64,000 nucleotides of DNA from Streptomyces tuirus (lineage in GTDB: Bacteria; Actinomycetota; Actinomycetes; Streptomycetales; Streptomycetaceae), in contig NZ_AP023439.1 of the NCBI RefSeq assembly GCF_014701095.1, positions 2,220,001-2,284,000 on the forward strand, read 5' to 3'. Every line of letters starts with the position of its first letter. Position 1 is the first letter of the stretch. Positions 9,010 to 18,187 of the stretch are shown here, in pieces. Below the pieces are notes generated by a model. That model saw nothing but the letters and a program-made list of their open reading frames with translations, made no database searches and had not been told where the DNA came from. The translations under genes and the position numbers were made by a program.

Positions 9010-10275
9010 CTATGGGACGAGGTCGTCCAGCGGGACGCGCGGGTCCGCCAGGGACTCCGTGTTCACCCTCGCCTTGGAGCGGATCAGGCGCTGGATCTTG
9101 TCCGTGACGTCCCATACGTTCACGTTCATCCCGGCCAGCACCCGGCCGTCCTTCACCCAGAACGCGATGAACTCGCGCTTCCCGGCGTCCCCGCGGATCA
9201 CCACCTGGTCGTAAGCGCCCGCGGGCGCCCAGCCGGAGTACTCCATGCCCAGGTCGTACTGGTCGGAGAAGAAGTACGGCACCCGGTCGTACGTCACCTC
9301 GCGGCCCAGCATGGAGCGCGCGGCCGCCGGGCCGCCGTTGAGCGCGTTGGCCCAGTGCTCGACGCGCACCCGCGTGCCGAACAGGGGATGCGGGAAGGAG
9401 ACCACGTCGCCGGCCGCGTAGACGTCCGGGTCGGAGGTGCGCAGCCGCTCGTCGACGACGATGCCGCCGCCGTGGGCCCGGTCGGCGATCTCCAGGCCGG
9501 CCGCTTCCGCCAGGTGCGTGCGCGGGGCCGCGCCGATCGCCGCGAGCACGTCGTGCGCCGGGTGCTCCTCGCCGTCGTCCGTGCGGGCCGCGAGGACCAT
9601 GCCGTCCTGGCCGACGATCTCCGTCAGCCGCCTGCCGAAGTGGAAGCGCACGCCGTGCTCGCGGTGCAGCTCGGCGAAGAGGCCGCCGAGCTCCGGGCCC
9701 AGCACGCCGTGCAGCGGGGTCGGCCCGTGTTCGACGACCGTGACCTCCGCGCCGTACTCGCGGGCCGCCGCCGCGACCTCCAGGCCGATCCAGCCGGCTC
9801 CGGCGATGACGAGGTGGCCGTTGTCCCGGCCGAGGTTGGTCAGGACGTGTTTGAGGCGCTCGGCGTGGGCGAGGCGGCGCAGGTGGTGCACGCCGGCCAG
9901 GTCCGTGCCCGGGATGTCCAGGCGGCGGGGCTCGGCGCCGGTGGCCAGGAGCAGCTTGTCGTAGCGGACGACGGTGCCGTCCTCGCCGAAGCGGACCGTC
10001 TTCGCCGTACGGTCGATCGCGTCGACGGTCTGGCCGAGGTGCAGCTCGATGTCGTGGGCCGCGTACCAGGCGGGTTCGTGCACGAAGACGCTGTCGCGTT
10101 CCTCCTTGCCGAGGAGGTAGCCCTTGGACAGGGGCGGGCGCTCGTAGGGGTGGTCGCGTTCGTCGCAGATCAGTATCACGCGGCCGGTGAAGCCCTCCGC
10201 ACGGAGCGTCTCGGCCGCCTTCGCGCCGGCCAGTCCGCCTCCGACGATGACGAATGTCTGATCCGCGTCGACCAC
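9010..10275 (-). CDS. FAD-dependent ferredoxin/rubredoxin reductase-type oxidoreductase
   Basis: A 421-residue two-dinucleotide-binding-domain flavoprotein. The FAD motif FVIVGGGLAGAKAAE is at residues 8-22, the NAD(P)H motif GHLVIAGAGWIGLEVAAAA is in the middle, and the flavin ribityl motif DVYAAGDVVSF comes later. A C-terminal reductase domain follows. Members pass electrons from NAD(P)H to ferredoxins, often for cytochrome P450s or ring dioxygenases. No ferredoxin or oxygenase is adjacent, so the partner is unknown. A role in feeding the nearby nitrate reductase is only a possibility. GAGGCATCAAG lies upstream of the start. Confidence 0.88.
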   Translation of the reverse strand: MVDADQTFVIVGGGLAGAKAAETLRAEGFTGRVILICDERDHPYERPPLSKGYLLGKEERDSVFVHEPAWYAAHDIELHLGQTVDAIDRTAKTVRFGEDGTVVRYDKLLLATGAEPRRLDIPGTDLAGVHHLRRLAHAERLKHVLTNLGRDNGHLVIAGAGWIGLEVAAAAREYGAEVTVVEHGPTPLHGVLGPELGGLFAELHREHGVRFHFGRRLTEIVGQDGMVLAARTDDGEEHPAHDVLAAIGAAPRTHLAEAAGLEIADRAHGGGIVVDERLRTSDPDVYAAGDVVSFPHPLFGTRVRVEHWANALNGGPAAARSMLGREVTYDRVPYFFSDQYDLGMEYSGWAPAGAYDQVVIRGDAGKREFIAFWVKDGRVLAGMNVNVWDVTDKIQRLIRSKARVNTESLADPRVPLDDLVP

Positions 10276-10409
10276 TTGATGCCTCCTCGTCAGGATGTCG
10301 CCACTTGCGAGCGTCCCGCACGGAGCGTGATGCGGGAAGAGGGAGTGACCCGATCAGGCCACGGAGGGTCACATTCGGGGGTGCTCGCGTCCCGCCCGTC
10401 GCGTCAGTC

Positions 10410-11687
10410 TCATCCCTGCCCCGTCAGACGGGCGTGAAGCGAACGGGCGGACGTGTCGGTGAGGGAGGCGATCTGGTCCACGATCACCCGCTTGCGCGCC
10501 CTGTCGTCCGCCGCCCGGTCGAACAGGGCGCGGAACTGCGGGTCCAGGCCGTCCGGGGCGCGGGCGGTGAGCGCCTCGGCCAGTTCGGCGACGACGATCC
10601 GCTGGTCGGCGCGCAGCCGCTCCTGCTCGGCGCGCTGCATGACGTAGAGGTCGGCGACGGCCTTGAGGACCGCGCACTCCATCCGGGTCTCGCGCGGGAC
10701 GACGAGCTCGGCGGCGTACCGGGTGAGCCGCCCGGCCCCGTAGGCGGTGCGGGTGGCGGTCTCGGCGGCCAGGCAGAAGCGGCCGATGAGCTGGCTGGTG
10801 GCGTCCTTGAGGCGGGCCTGGGCGACGGCGGTGCCGTCGTAGCCGTGCGGCCACCACTCCTGGGCGAGGAGCCGGTCCAGGGCCTCGGCGAGCTCGGCGG
10901 GGTCGGTGTCGGCGGGCACGTACCGGCCCCGGGCCACCCGGAAGACGTCCCGGCGTTCGGGGTCGGCCTGGAGGCAGTTCGGGTCGATGTGGCCGGCGTG
11001 CAGGCCGTCCTCCACGTCGTGCACGGAGTAGGCGACGTCGTCGGACCAGTCCATGACCTGCGCCTCGAAGCAGGTGCGGGTGCCGGGGGCGTCCTTGCGG
11101 AGCCAGTCGAAGACCGGGCGGTCGTCCTCGTAGACGCCGAACTTGTGCGACGCCGGGTCGGTGGGGTGGGCGCCGCGGGGCCAGGGGTACTTGGTGGCGG
11201 CGTCGAGGGCGGCGCGGGTGAGGTTGAGGCCGACGGAGCCGTCCGGGGTGAATCGTTTGGGCTCGATGCGGGTGAGGAGCCTGAGGGACTGGGCGTTGCC
11301 CTCGAAGCCGCCGCAGTCCGCCGCGAACTCGTTGAGGGCCTGTTCGCCGTTGTGGCCGAAGGGTGGGTGGCCGAGGTCGTGGGAGAGGCAGGCGGCTTCG
11401 ACGAGGTCGGGGTCGCAGCCGAGGGCCGCGCCCAGTTCGCGGCCGACCTGGGCGCATTCGAGGGAGTGGGTGAGGCGGGTGCGGGGGCTGGCGTCCCAGG
11501 CGGGGCCCATGGTGCCGGGCGTCACCACTTGGGTTTTGCCGGCGAGTCTTCTGAGGGCGGCGCTGTGCAGGACCCGGGCCCGGTCGCGTTGGAAGGCGGT
11601 GCGGCCGGGGCGTTTGTCGGGTTCCGGGGCCCAGCGGTCGACTGACGTCGGGTCGTAGGCCGTGGGGTCTGGTGCGGTGCCGTCCAT
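10410..11687 (-). CDS. dgt: Deoxyguanosinetriphosphate triphosphohydrolase-like HD protein
   Basis: A 425-residue HD-superfamily phosphohydrolase expected to hydrolyse dGTP (or other dNTPs) to the nucleoside and triphosphate. The N-terminal substrate loop contains [20 protein letters not shown]. The metal-binding HD residues are H74 (RLTHSLE) and H103/D104 ([15 protein letters not shown]), with a later Asp in the helix [15 protein letters not shown]. The length suits the short actinobacterial dGTPases. In many genomes it lies beside dnaG, as here, which suggests a role in nucleotide-pool control. The start ATG at 11687 keeps the full N-terminal domain. Confidence 0.93.
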   Translation of the reverse strand: MDGTAPDPTAYDPTSVDRWAPEPDKRPGRTAFQRDRARVLHSAALRRLAGKTQVVTPGTMGPAWDASPRTRLTHSLECAQVGRELGAALGCDPDLVEAACLSHDLGHPPFGHNGEQALNEFAADCGGFEGNAQSLRLLTRIEPKRFTPDGSVGLNLTRAALDAATKYPWPRGAHPTDPASHKFGVYEDDRPVFDWLRKDAPGTRTCFEAQVMDWSDDVAYSVHDVEDGLHAGHIDPNCLQADPERRDVFRVARGRYVPADTDPAELAEALDRLLAQEWWPHGYDGTAVAQARLKDATSQLIGRFCLAAETATRTAYGAGRLTRYAAELVVPRETRMECAVLKAVADLYVMQRAEQERLRADQRIVVAELAEALTARAPDGLDPQFRALFDRAADDRARKRVIVDQIASLTDTSARSLHARLTGQG

Positions 11688-11767
11688 GTGTCGACAGTAC
11701 GGGCAGGGGTGTGCTGTACGCCGTCGCGTGTGCCGGGTTCGGTGGTGTGGCGTGTGCGGGCACGTGG

Positions 11768-11800
11768 TGGCTTGTCGCGCGGTTCCCCGCGCCCTTCAGG
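11768..11800. repeat. Half-copy of a dispersed Streptomyces intergenic repeat
   Basis: The sequence TGTCGCGCGGTTCCCCGCGCCC repeats, with one change, the arm of the large hairpin at 5563-5584. Here only one arm is present, between the divergently read ends of dgt and the chelatase gene. A residual REP-like unit is the simplest reading. Confidence 0.45.
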
Positions 11801-11802
11801 CC

Positions 11803-12573
11803 TCAGGCTGAAGCCAGTTCCCGGACCGCGGGCGACGTCGTCAAGGCCTCCTCGTAGCGGTGGAGGACGAGGTCGGCCATGGCGGGGTGGGTGCCGAGGG
11901 GGGCGGACGCTGTCCAGGGGGCCTTCTGGGTGGACTCCGTGGCGAAGCGGCCGGGGGCCGTGAAGTAGGAGGCGAGGGCTATGTGACGGCGGCCCCGGGC
12001 GAGGAGGGTGCGGACGGCGGTGTCGACCGTCGGGGTCGCGGCGGCGGCGTAGGCCGGGAGGACGGGGACGCCGAGGCGGGCCGCGAGGAGGTGGGCCGTG
12101 CGGGCGGTGTCCTTCTTCGCGTCCGGGTCGCGGGAGCCGGCCGCGGCGAGGACCACCGCGCTGGTGCGTCGGGGTGTCTTGCCCCAGCCGGCCTCCGTCA
12201 GGCGGGCCTGGAGGGCGTCGACGAGGAGGGGGTGGGGGCCGAGGGGGGCCGCCAGGTGGGTGCGGGCCCGGGAGGCCGCGGCCATCTCGGGGATGTCCTG
12301 CTTGACGTGGTAGCCGCGGCTGAGGAGCAGGGGGACGAGGACCGCCTCCGTGTCGCCCAGGGCGGCGAGCGTGTCGGGGAGCAGCGGGGCGTTGAGTTCG
12401 ATGTGGCCCAGGTGCACCGGCACGTCGGGGCGCAGGGCGCGGACCCGGTCGAGGAGTGCGCTCACGGTGCTCAGCGCGCGGGGGTCGCGGCTGCCGTGCG
12501 CCACGACCACGAGGGCGGGCGCGGCGGGGCGGCGCGGGGCGGGCGTCGGGACGAGGCTGAGCTGACTGGGCAT
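11803..12573 (-). CDS. Sirohydrochlorin chelatase (CbiX/SirB-like)
   Basis: A 256-residue two-lobed chelatase of the CbiX/SirB class. The N-terminal lobe carries VVVAHGSRDPRALS, with the metal-binding His, and VPLLLSRGYHVKQDIPEM. The second lobe carries VVLAAAGSRDPDAKKD and IALASYFTAPG. It inserts Fe into sirohydrochlorin to give siroheme (or Co for cobalamin). NirB, encoded 10 kb away, needs siroheme, so the iron role fits the context. A GlnR-like box lies 22 nt upstream of the ATG. No uroporphyrinogen methyltransferase gene is in the window. Confidence 0.85.
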   Translation of the reverse strand: MPSQLSLVPTPAPRRPAAPALVVVAHGSRDPRALSTVSALLDRVRALRPDVPVHLGHIELNAPLLPDTLAALGDTEAVLVPLLLSRGYHVKQDIPEMAAASRARTHLAAPLGPHPLLVDALQARLTEAGWGKTPRRTSAVVLAAAGSRDPDAKKDTARTAHLLAARLGVPVLPAYAAAATPTVDTAVRTLLARGRRHIALASYFTAPGRFATESTQKAPWTASAPLGTHPAMADLVLHRYEEALTTSPAVRELASA

Positions 12574-12595
12574 GCACCGATGGTGGCGGTGGCGC

Positions 12596-12622
12596 GTTGC
12601 CTTCCCGTTGCGTGGGCGTCAC
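12596..12622 (-). promoter_or_regulatory. GlnR-like box upstream of the chelatase gene
   Basis: Read on the minus strand, GTGAC (12622-12618), GCAAC (12611-12607) and GCAAC (12600-12596) are spaced by exactly 6 bp, giving the 11-bp period of Streptomyces GlnR boxes (gTnAC-n6-GaAAC). The last half-site ends 22 nt before the ATG, almost the same distance as in the nitrate reductase and nirBD units. GlnR control is inferred. Confidence 0.5.
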
Positions 12623-12786
12623 GGGTGTTTTCCAGCGGTTCACCCTGTGGGGCAGGGCCGTGTGAGGTGCTGTGACCTGCGGTTTCCGGGAAGCGAGTGA
12701 AGCTGGTCACGCGGCTGCGGATGAACCGGGCGGCCCGGGAGGACGTCCCTGACTGTCGAGGGGCCGACCTGGGGAGGGACCGTCCG

Positions 12787-13509
12787 ATGCGTTCCGTGAC
12801 GTTGCGCAGACCGCGGCTGCCGCGCACCCGGCGGGGGCAGCGGAGGCTGGTGCAGGCCGTGATGGCCGGGTGCGTGCTCGCGCTGCTCCCGGCGACGTGG
12901 ATGTACACCGTGACGGGTGACCGGCTGCGTACGACGGCGGATGTGCCGCGTACCGATGTGGCCGTGGTGTTCGGCGCCGGGCTGTGGGACGGCGAGCCCT
13001 CGCCGTACCTCGCGCACCGGCTGGACGCGGCGGCGAAGCTGTACCGGCAGGGGCGGGTGGAGGTGGTGCTCGTCACCGGGGACAACAGCCGCGAGGACTA
13101 CGACGAGCCCGACGCGATGCGCGGGTATCTGACCCGGCACGGGGTGCCCGACGGGCGGATCGTCAGCGACTACGCGGGGTTCGACACCTGGGACTCGTGC
13201 GTGCGCGCGAAGAGGATCTTCGGGGTGGACGAGGCCGTGCTGATCAGCCAGGGCTTCCACATCCGGCGGGCGGTGGCGCTGTGCGAGGCGGCGGGGGTCG
13301 CGTCGTACGGGGTCGGGGTGGACGCCGTGCACGACGTGACCTGGTACTACGGGGGCACGCGGGAGATCTTCGCCGCCGGGAAGGCCGCACTGGATGCGGC
13401 GTTCCGGCCGGACCCGCGGTTCCTCGGGCCGCGGGAGCCGGGTGTGGAGAGGGCCTTGGCGTGGGCCGAAGACCCTCTGCGCCAGCCGGGCGGCCGTCGG
13501 CGTCCGTGA
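12787..13509 (+). CDS. SanA/DUF218-family membrane protein
   Basis: A 240-residue protein with one N-terminal membrane anchor (VMAGCVLALLPATWMYTV) after a basic cytoplasmic segment, then a DUF218 domain outside the membrane. Family motifs are VAVVFGAGLWDGEPSPYLAHRL, VVLVTGDNS and VLISQGFHIRRA. SanA and ElyC proteins influence envelope permeability and peptidoglycan precursor supply. ATG 12787 is chosen because GGGGAGGG lies 8 nt upstream; longer forms beginning at 12697 have no such site. The function in Streptomyces is not established. Confidence 0.8.
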   Translation: MRSVTLRRPRLPRTRRGQRRLVQAVMAGCVLALLPATWMYTVTGDRLRTTADVPRTDVAVVFGAGLWDGEPSPYLAHRLDAAAKLYRQGRVEVVLVTGDNSREDYDEPDAMRGYLTRHGVPDGRIVSDYAGFDTWDSCVRAKRIFGVDEAVLISQGFHIRRAVALCEAAGVASYGVGVDAVHDVTWYYGGTREIFAAGKAALDAAFRPDPRFLGPREPGVERALAWAEDPLRQPGGRRRP

Positions 13510-13565
13510 GAGCGGGGCGGCGCTCCCCCGCCTCACGCGGGCGGGACGGCGGCGGGGAGGTTGCC

Positions 13566-13603
13566 GTCCCGGCCGTGTAACAGGGAACCGGCCCGGGCGT
13601 AAC
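13566..13603 (+). promoter_or_regulatory. GlnR-like box upstream of the nitrate reductase gene
   Basis: GTCCC (13566), GTAAC (13577-13581), CCGGC (13588) and GTAAC (13599-13603) are spaced on an 11-bp register. The last GTAAC ends 23 nt before ATG 13627. The same register and the same 23-nt distance occur upstream of the nir operon, and both are followed by GCACGCT and then AA. S. coelicolor nasA and nirB are known GlnR targets. Binding here is inferred. Confidence 0.6.
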
Positions 13604-13626
13604 ACGGCCGACGCACGCTGAACGGT

Positions 13627-15948
13627 ATGCAGAGCACCGTGACGCCCACGCACTGCCCGTACTGCGCCCTGCAGTGCGGGATGAACCTCACGCCCGCGCC
13701 GGACGGGACCGTCGAGGTGAGCGAGCGCGCGGACTTCCCGGTGAACCGGGGCGCCCTGTGCGGCAAGGGCCGGACGGCCGCGGCGGTGCTCGCGCCCGGC
13801 GTGCGGCTGAACTCCCCGCTGGTGCGCGACGAGGGCGGCACGCTGGTGCCCGCCTCCTGGGACGCGGCGCTGGACCGGATCGCCGCGGGGCTGGGACGCA
13901 CGCGCGCGGAGTACGGGCCGGACGCGCTCGGGGTGTTCGGCGGGGGCGGGCTGACGAACGAGAAGGCGTACACCCTCGGCAAGTTCGCGCGGGTCGTGCT
14001 CGGCACGTCCCAGATCGACTACAACGGCCGCTTCTGCATGTCGTCGGCGGCGGCCGCCGGCATCAAGGCGTTCGGACTCGACCGGGGGCTGCCGTTCCCG
14101 CTGGAGGACATCCCGAAGTCCGGCTGTGTGATCCTCGTCGGGTCGAACCTCGCGGAGACCATGCCGCCGTCGCTGCGGTTCTTCACCGAACTGAGGGAGA
14201 ACGGCGGCACGCTGATCGTCATCGACCCGCGCCGCACGAAGACCGCCGAGCAGGCGGACCTGCACCTCGCGCCCCGGCCGGGCACGGACCTGGCCCTCGC
14301 CCTGGGCCTGCTGCACCTGGTGATCGCCGAGGGCCGGGTGGACGAGGAGTACGTCCGGGAGCGCACGGCCGGCTGGGAGGACGCCCGGGCGGCGGCGATG
14401 GCGCACTGGCCGGAGTGGGTGGAGCGGATCACGGGGGTGTCCGTTCCCGAGCTGCGGGAGACCGTACGGCTGTTCTGCGAGCCGGAATCGGCGATGGTGC
14501 TCACCGCGCGCGGGCCCGAGCAGCAGTCCAAGGGCACGGACACGGTGGGCGCGTGGATCAACCTGTGCCTGGCGACCGGCCGGGCGGGCCGCCCGCTGTC
14601 CGGGTACGGCTGTCTGACCGGGCAGGGCAACGGGCAGGGCGGGCGCGAACACGGGCAGAAGGCCGACCAGTTGCCGGGGTACCGCAAGCTCGACGACCCG
14701 GCGGCGCGAGCGCATGTCGCCGAGGTGTGGGGAGTCGACCCGGACAGCCTGCCCGGCCCGGGGCGCAGTGCGTACGAGCTGCTGGACGCGCTGGGCACGG
14801 GCATCAGGTCGCTGCTGCTGATGGCGTCCAACCCGGTGGTGTCGGCGCCGCGAGCCGCGCACGTCGAGGAGCGCATCAGGTCACTGGACTTCCTGGCGGT
14901 CTGCGACGTGGTGCTGTCGGAGACGGCGGCGCTCGCGGACGTGGTCCTGCCCGTCACCCAGTGGGCCGAGGAGACGGGCACGACGACGAACCTGGAGGGC
15001 AGGGTGCTGCTGCGGCGCCGGGCGGTCACCCCGCCGGACGGCATCCGCAGCGACCTGGAGGTGCTGCACGAACTGGCCGCCCGCCTGGGCGTGGAGAAGG
15101 GCTTCCCGACCGACCCGGAGGAGGTCTTCGAGGAACTGCGCCGGGCGTCGGCGGGCGGGGCGGCGGACTACTCGGGGATCACGTACCGGAGGCTGGCGGA
15201 GGAGGACGGGGTGTTCTGGCCCTGTCCGGCACAAGAGGTGGAAGAGGCGGAAGAGGCGGAAGAGGCGGCGGGTCCGGGAAGTTCGGACGGCCCGGGGAGC
15301 CCGTCCGGTGCGGATGGCCCGGGGGGCCGTTCCGCGGTGACGGAGTCCGGGGACCCGGCGCCCGGCCCGGCCGAGCGGCTCCTGGCGGGAGAACCGGCCG
15401 AGCCCGAAGACGCGGCGGGTGGCCCTGGCGCGCAAGGGAGCGCGTCGGGCCGCCCGGCCGTCCCGGCGGACGGGCCGGCCCGGGTTCACCCCGGCACGCC
15501 CCGCCTGTTCCTCGACCGTTTCGCCACGCCCGACGGCCGCGCCCGCTTCGTCCCCGTCTCCCACCGCGCGACCGCCGAGGAACCGGACGAGGAGTACCCG
15601 GTGCTGCTGACCACCGGGCGGGTCGTGGCGCAGTACCAGTCCGGGGCGCAGACCCGGCGGGTGGCGGAGCTGAACGCCGCCGCGCCCGGGCCGTTCGTGG
15701 AGCTGCACCCGAGGCTGGCCGCCCGGCTGGGGGCGGCCGAGGGCGATCCGGTGGCCGTCGTGTCGCGGCGGGGCCGGGCGGTGGCGCCCGCGAGGATCAC
15801 GGACGCCATCCGGCCCGACACCGTCTTCATGCCGTTCCACTGGCCGGGCGAGGGCCGCGCCAACACCCTCACCAACCCCGCGCTCGACCCGGTCTCGCGG
15901 ATGCCGGAGTTCAAGGCGTGCGCGGTGCGGCTGGAGATCGAGGCGTAG
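13627..15948 (+). CDS. nasA: Assimilatory nitrate reductase catalytic subunit (Mo-bisMGD, 4Fe-4S)
   Basis: A 773-residue molybdopterin oxidoreductase reducing nitrate to nitrite in the cytoplasm. The N-terminal 4Fe-4S ligands are C10, C13, C17 and C45 (CPYCALQCG...GALCGKG). C137 in NGRFCMSSA is the expected Mo ligand of Nas/Nap enzymes. The C-terminal dinucleotide-binding domain begins near PVLLTTGRVVAQYQSGAQTR. Between the catalytic core and this domain, residues about 535-620 form a Glu/Gly/Pro-rich low-complexity insert starting EVEEAEEAEEAAG, which is unusual. No flavin or ferredoxin domain is fused, so an external donor is needed. The nirBD genes, 6 kb away, catalyse the next step. Confidence 0.9.
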   Translation: MQSTVTPTHCPYCALQCGMNLTPAPDGTVEVSERADFPVNRGALCGKGRTAAAVLAPGVRLNSPLVRDEGGTLVPASWDAALDRIAAGLGRTRAEYGPDALGVFGGGGLTNEKAYTLGKFARVVLGTSQIDYNGRFCMSSAAAAGIKAFGLDRGLPFPLEDIPKSGCVILVGSNLAETMPPSLRFFTELRENGGTLIVIDPRRTKTAEQADLHLAPRPGTDLALALGLLHLVIAEGRVDEEYVRERTAGWEDARAAAMAHWPEWVERITGVSVPELRETVRLFCEPESAMVLTARGPEQQSKGTDTVGAWINLCLATGRAGRPLSGYGCLTGQGNGQGGREHGQKADQLPGYRKLDDPAARAHVAEVWGVDPDSLPGPGRSAYELLDALGTGIRSLLLMASNPVVSAPRAAHVEERIRSLDFLAVCDVVLSETAALADVVLPVTQWAEETGTTTNLEGRVLLRRRAVTPPDGIRSDLEVLHELAARLGVEKGFPTDPEEVFEELRRASAGGAADYSGITYRRLAEEDGVFWPCPAQEVEEAEEAEEAAGPGSSDGPGSPSGADGPGGRSAVTESGDPAPGPAERLLAGEPAEPEDAAGGPGAQGSASGRPAVPADGPARVHPGTPRLFLDRFATPDGRARFVPVSHRATAEEPDEEYPVLLTTGRVVAQYQSGAQTRRVAELNAAAPGPFVELHPRLAARLGAAEGDPVAVVSRRGRAVAPARITDAIRPDTVFMPFHWPGEGRANTLTNPALDPVSRMPEFKACAVRLEIEA

Positions 15949-15951
15949 GGG

Positions 15952-17598
15952 TCAGCTCACGGCGACGGCCTTCCAGGCCGCCGCGACCGCCTTCTGCTCG
16001 GTGCTGTCGGCGCCGTAGAGGTCCTTCGCCGCGCTCAGGGTCGCCGTGCGGGCGTCCGCGTACGTCGTCGAGGACGTCATGTAGACCGTCAGCGCGCGGT
16101 ACCAGATCTTGCCCAGCTTGGCCCGGCCGATGCCGGTCACCGTGGAGCCGTCGCAGGTCGGGGCGTTGTAGGCGACGCCGTTGAGGGACTTGGCGCCGCT
16201 GCCCTCCGCGAGCAGGTAGGCGAAGTGGTTGCCGACGCCGGAGGAGTAGTGCACGTCGAGGTCGCCGAGCTTCGCGTTCCAGCAGTCCGCCGACTTGCCG
16301 TCCTTGGACGGCTTGTCCATGAAGCGCAGGGCCTCGCGGCCGAGGCCGGAGCGGACGACCTTCTCACCGATGAGCCAGTCGCCCGGGTCCTCGGCGTTGG
16401 CCGCGTGGAACTCCACCAGCGTGCCGAAGATGTCCGACGTGGCCTCGTTCAGGCCGCCGGACTCGCCCGAGTAGGTCAGCGCCGCCGTCTTCGACGTCAC
16501 GCCGTGAGACATCTCGTGCCCGGCGACGTCCAGCGACACCAGCGGGCCCATCAGCGTGCCGTCGCCGTCGCCGTAGGTCATGCAGAAGCAGTTGTCGTCC
16601 CAGAAGGCGTTGTTGTAGTCCGTGCCGTAGTGGACGCGGTTGAAGGAGCCCTTGCCATCGCCTGCGATGCCGCTGCGGCCGTGAACGTCCTTGTAGTAGT
16701 CCCAGGTGACGTCCGTGCCGTACTGAGCGTCCACCGCCACCGTGGACCGGTCGGCCGTCGCGCCCGTCCCCCACTGGTTGTCGGCGTCCGTGAAAACCGT
16801 CGCGGGGGCGCGGGTCAGACAGATGGTCAGCAGGCACTTGTCCGTCTTGTTCTCGGCGTCGCCGGTGTACGTGCCGCCGCGCGTCGCGTCCTTGAGCTGG
16901 TACGACGAGCCGGCCGCCGTCGTCTCCAGCGGGACCGTGCCGCCGTAGAGGGACTTGCCGTCGCCCGACGCCGACTCCAGGGAGTCCCAGGCGTCGATCC
17001 GGGCGCCGGTCGTCGCGTCGGTCAGGACCGTGCGCCCGACGGGGTTGCCGATCTCGTCGTGGGCCACCGCGTCGGTCTGCCAGGCCAGCTTCGGGGCGCC
17101 GTGCAGGGCGTCGACGACCAGCCGCGGCTTGGCGGTCAGCCCCTTCAGGGTCTCGCCGAGGTGGGCCGCGCGCAGCAGGTTCGCCGCGAGGTCGGCGGCC
17201 TTGGGGGCGCTCACCTTCGGGGTGACACTCGCCAGGGAGAGCGCCGACTTCGTCGCCCGGCTCGTGCCGCGGTACGTGCCGTCCGGGTTCAGGTGGAGGA
17301 CGAAGTCCCCGCCGAGGACCGGGAGCCGGTGGTAGGTGCGGTCGTAGCGGACGTGCCGGGTGCCGTCGTCGTCGACGACGACGTCCCGGACCTTCGTCTC
17401 CTGGGCCGAGGTGAGGCCCAGGGCTCCGGCCCGGTCCGCGAGCACCGCCTCCGCGTCCTCGATCGCGGCCGACCTGGTCGGCAGGTCAGCCGCTCCGGCG
17501 GCCGGGGAGAGGACGGCGGCCAGCAGGGCGGTGGTGCCGGTGACGGCCACACCGGCGAGGGCGAGACGGGAACCGCGGACATGACGTATCCGACTCAT
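15952..17598 (-). CDS. Secreted M4 (thermolysin-like) zinc metalloprotease
   Basis: A 548-residue preproprotease. A Sec signal peptide (RLALAGVAVTGTTALLAAVLSPAAGAA) is followed by an FTP propeptide (about 40-215) and a catalytic domain. Zinc ligands are H361 and H365 of HEMSH and E385 of GGLNEATSD. The C-terminal part includes DVHYSSGVGNHFAYLLAEG and the histidine-helix region of M4 peptidases. ATG 17598 is preferred over 17610 because GAGGAG lies just upstream. The gene converges with nasA, leaving only 3 bp between the stop codons, so both may share overlapping 3' ends. Confidence 0.93.
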   Translation of the reverse strand: MSRIRHVRGSRLALAGVAVTGTTALLAAVLSPAAGAADLPTRSAAIEDAEAVLADRAGALGLTSAQETKVRDVVVDDDGTRHVRYDRTYHRLPVLGGDFVLHLNPDGTYRGTSRATKSALSLASVTPKVSAPKAADLAANLLRAAHLGETLKGLTAKPRLVVDALHGAPKLAWQTDAVAHDEIGNPVGRTVLTDATTGARIDAWDSLESASGDGKSLYGGTVPLETTAAGSSYQLKDATRGGTYTGDAENKTDKCLLTICLTRAPATVFTDADNQWGTGATADRSTVAVDAQYGTDVTWDYYKDVHGRSGIAGDGKGSFNRVHYGTDYNNAFWDDNCFCMTYGDGDGTLMGPLVSLDVAGHEMSHGVTSKTAALTYSGESGGLNEATSDIFGTLVEFHAANAEDPGDWLIGEKVVRSGLGREALRFMDKPSKDGKSADCWNAKLGDLDVHYSSGVGNHFAYLLAEGSGAKSLNGVAYNAPTCDGSTVTGIGRAKLGKIWYRALTVYMTSSTTYADARTATLSAAKDLYGADSTEQKAVAAAWKAVAVS

Positions 17599-17737
17599 CG
17601 GTCTCCTCATACGGGCGCACCCGGTCGCGTGGGGTCGACCGGGTGCGGCGTTGATGTTGACCGAGAGTTAAGGCGGCACGGACATGGCATGTCCATAGCG
17701 CTGCTGTGGAGGTGTGTGAGGGTGGAGAATCGTTCCT

Positions 17738-18154
17738 GTGACCCTCCCCTTCTTCGTCTACGGCACCCTGCGTCCCGGGGAGGCCAACCACGACCTCTTC
17801 CTGCGCGGCCGCACCCGTTCCGAGGAGCCCGGCAGGCTCGCGGACGCGGTGCTCTACGACGGGCCGGGCTATCCGTACGCGGTCGAGGAGCCGGGCGGCG
17901 GCGTGGTCGGCGGGGAGCTGGTCACCGCGCTGCCGGAGGCGTACGAGGGGCTGCTCGCCGAGCTGGACCGGCTGGAGGAGTACGTGCCGGGGGATCCGCG
18001 CAGTCTGTACGTGCGCGTCGAGCGGCAGGTCGTACGGGAGGCCGACGGGGTGGCCGTGCCGGCCTGGGTGTATCTGGCCGCGCCCGCCGTCGCCGCGCGG
18101 CTGCGGGCCCGGGGGCGGGCGATCGCGGGCGGGGACTGGCGGGCGCGGGTGTGA
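17738..18154 (+). CDS. Gamma-glutamylcyclotransferase-like (AIG2/GGCT) protein
   Basis: A 138-residue protein with the hallmark FFVYGTLRPGEANHDLF near the N-terminus and a conserved acidic position in LDRLEEYVPGDPRSLYVR. The GGCT-like fold releases 5-oxoproline from gamma-glutamylamines or related adducts; the exact substrate is unknown. The length is typical of bacterial single-domain members. GTG 17738 is chosen because the YGTLRPG strand must start within a few residues of the N-terminus. Confidence 0.85.
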   Translation: MTLPFFVYGTLRPGEANHDLFLRGRTRSEEPGRLADAVLYDGPGYPYAVEEPGGGVVGGELVTALPEAYEGLLAELDRLEEYVPGDPRSLYVRVERQVVREADGVAVPAWVYLAAPAVAARLRARGRAIAGGDWRARV

Positions 18155-18187
18155 GAGGCGAGAGGTGAAAGGGGTGCCGAGCCGGCC

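Noticed and set aside
11688..11802. Small gene between dgt and the chelatase
   Set aside because: Only short frames without ribosome-binding sites occur, and half the gap is the dispersed repeat.
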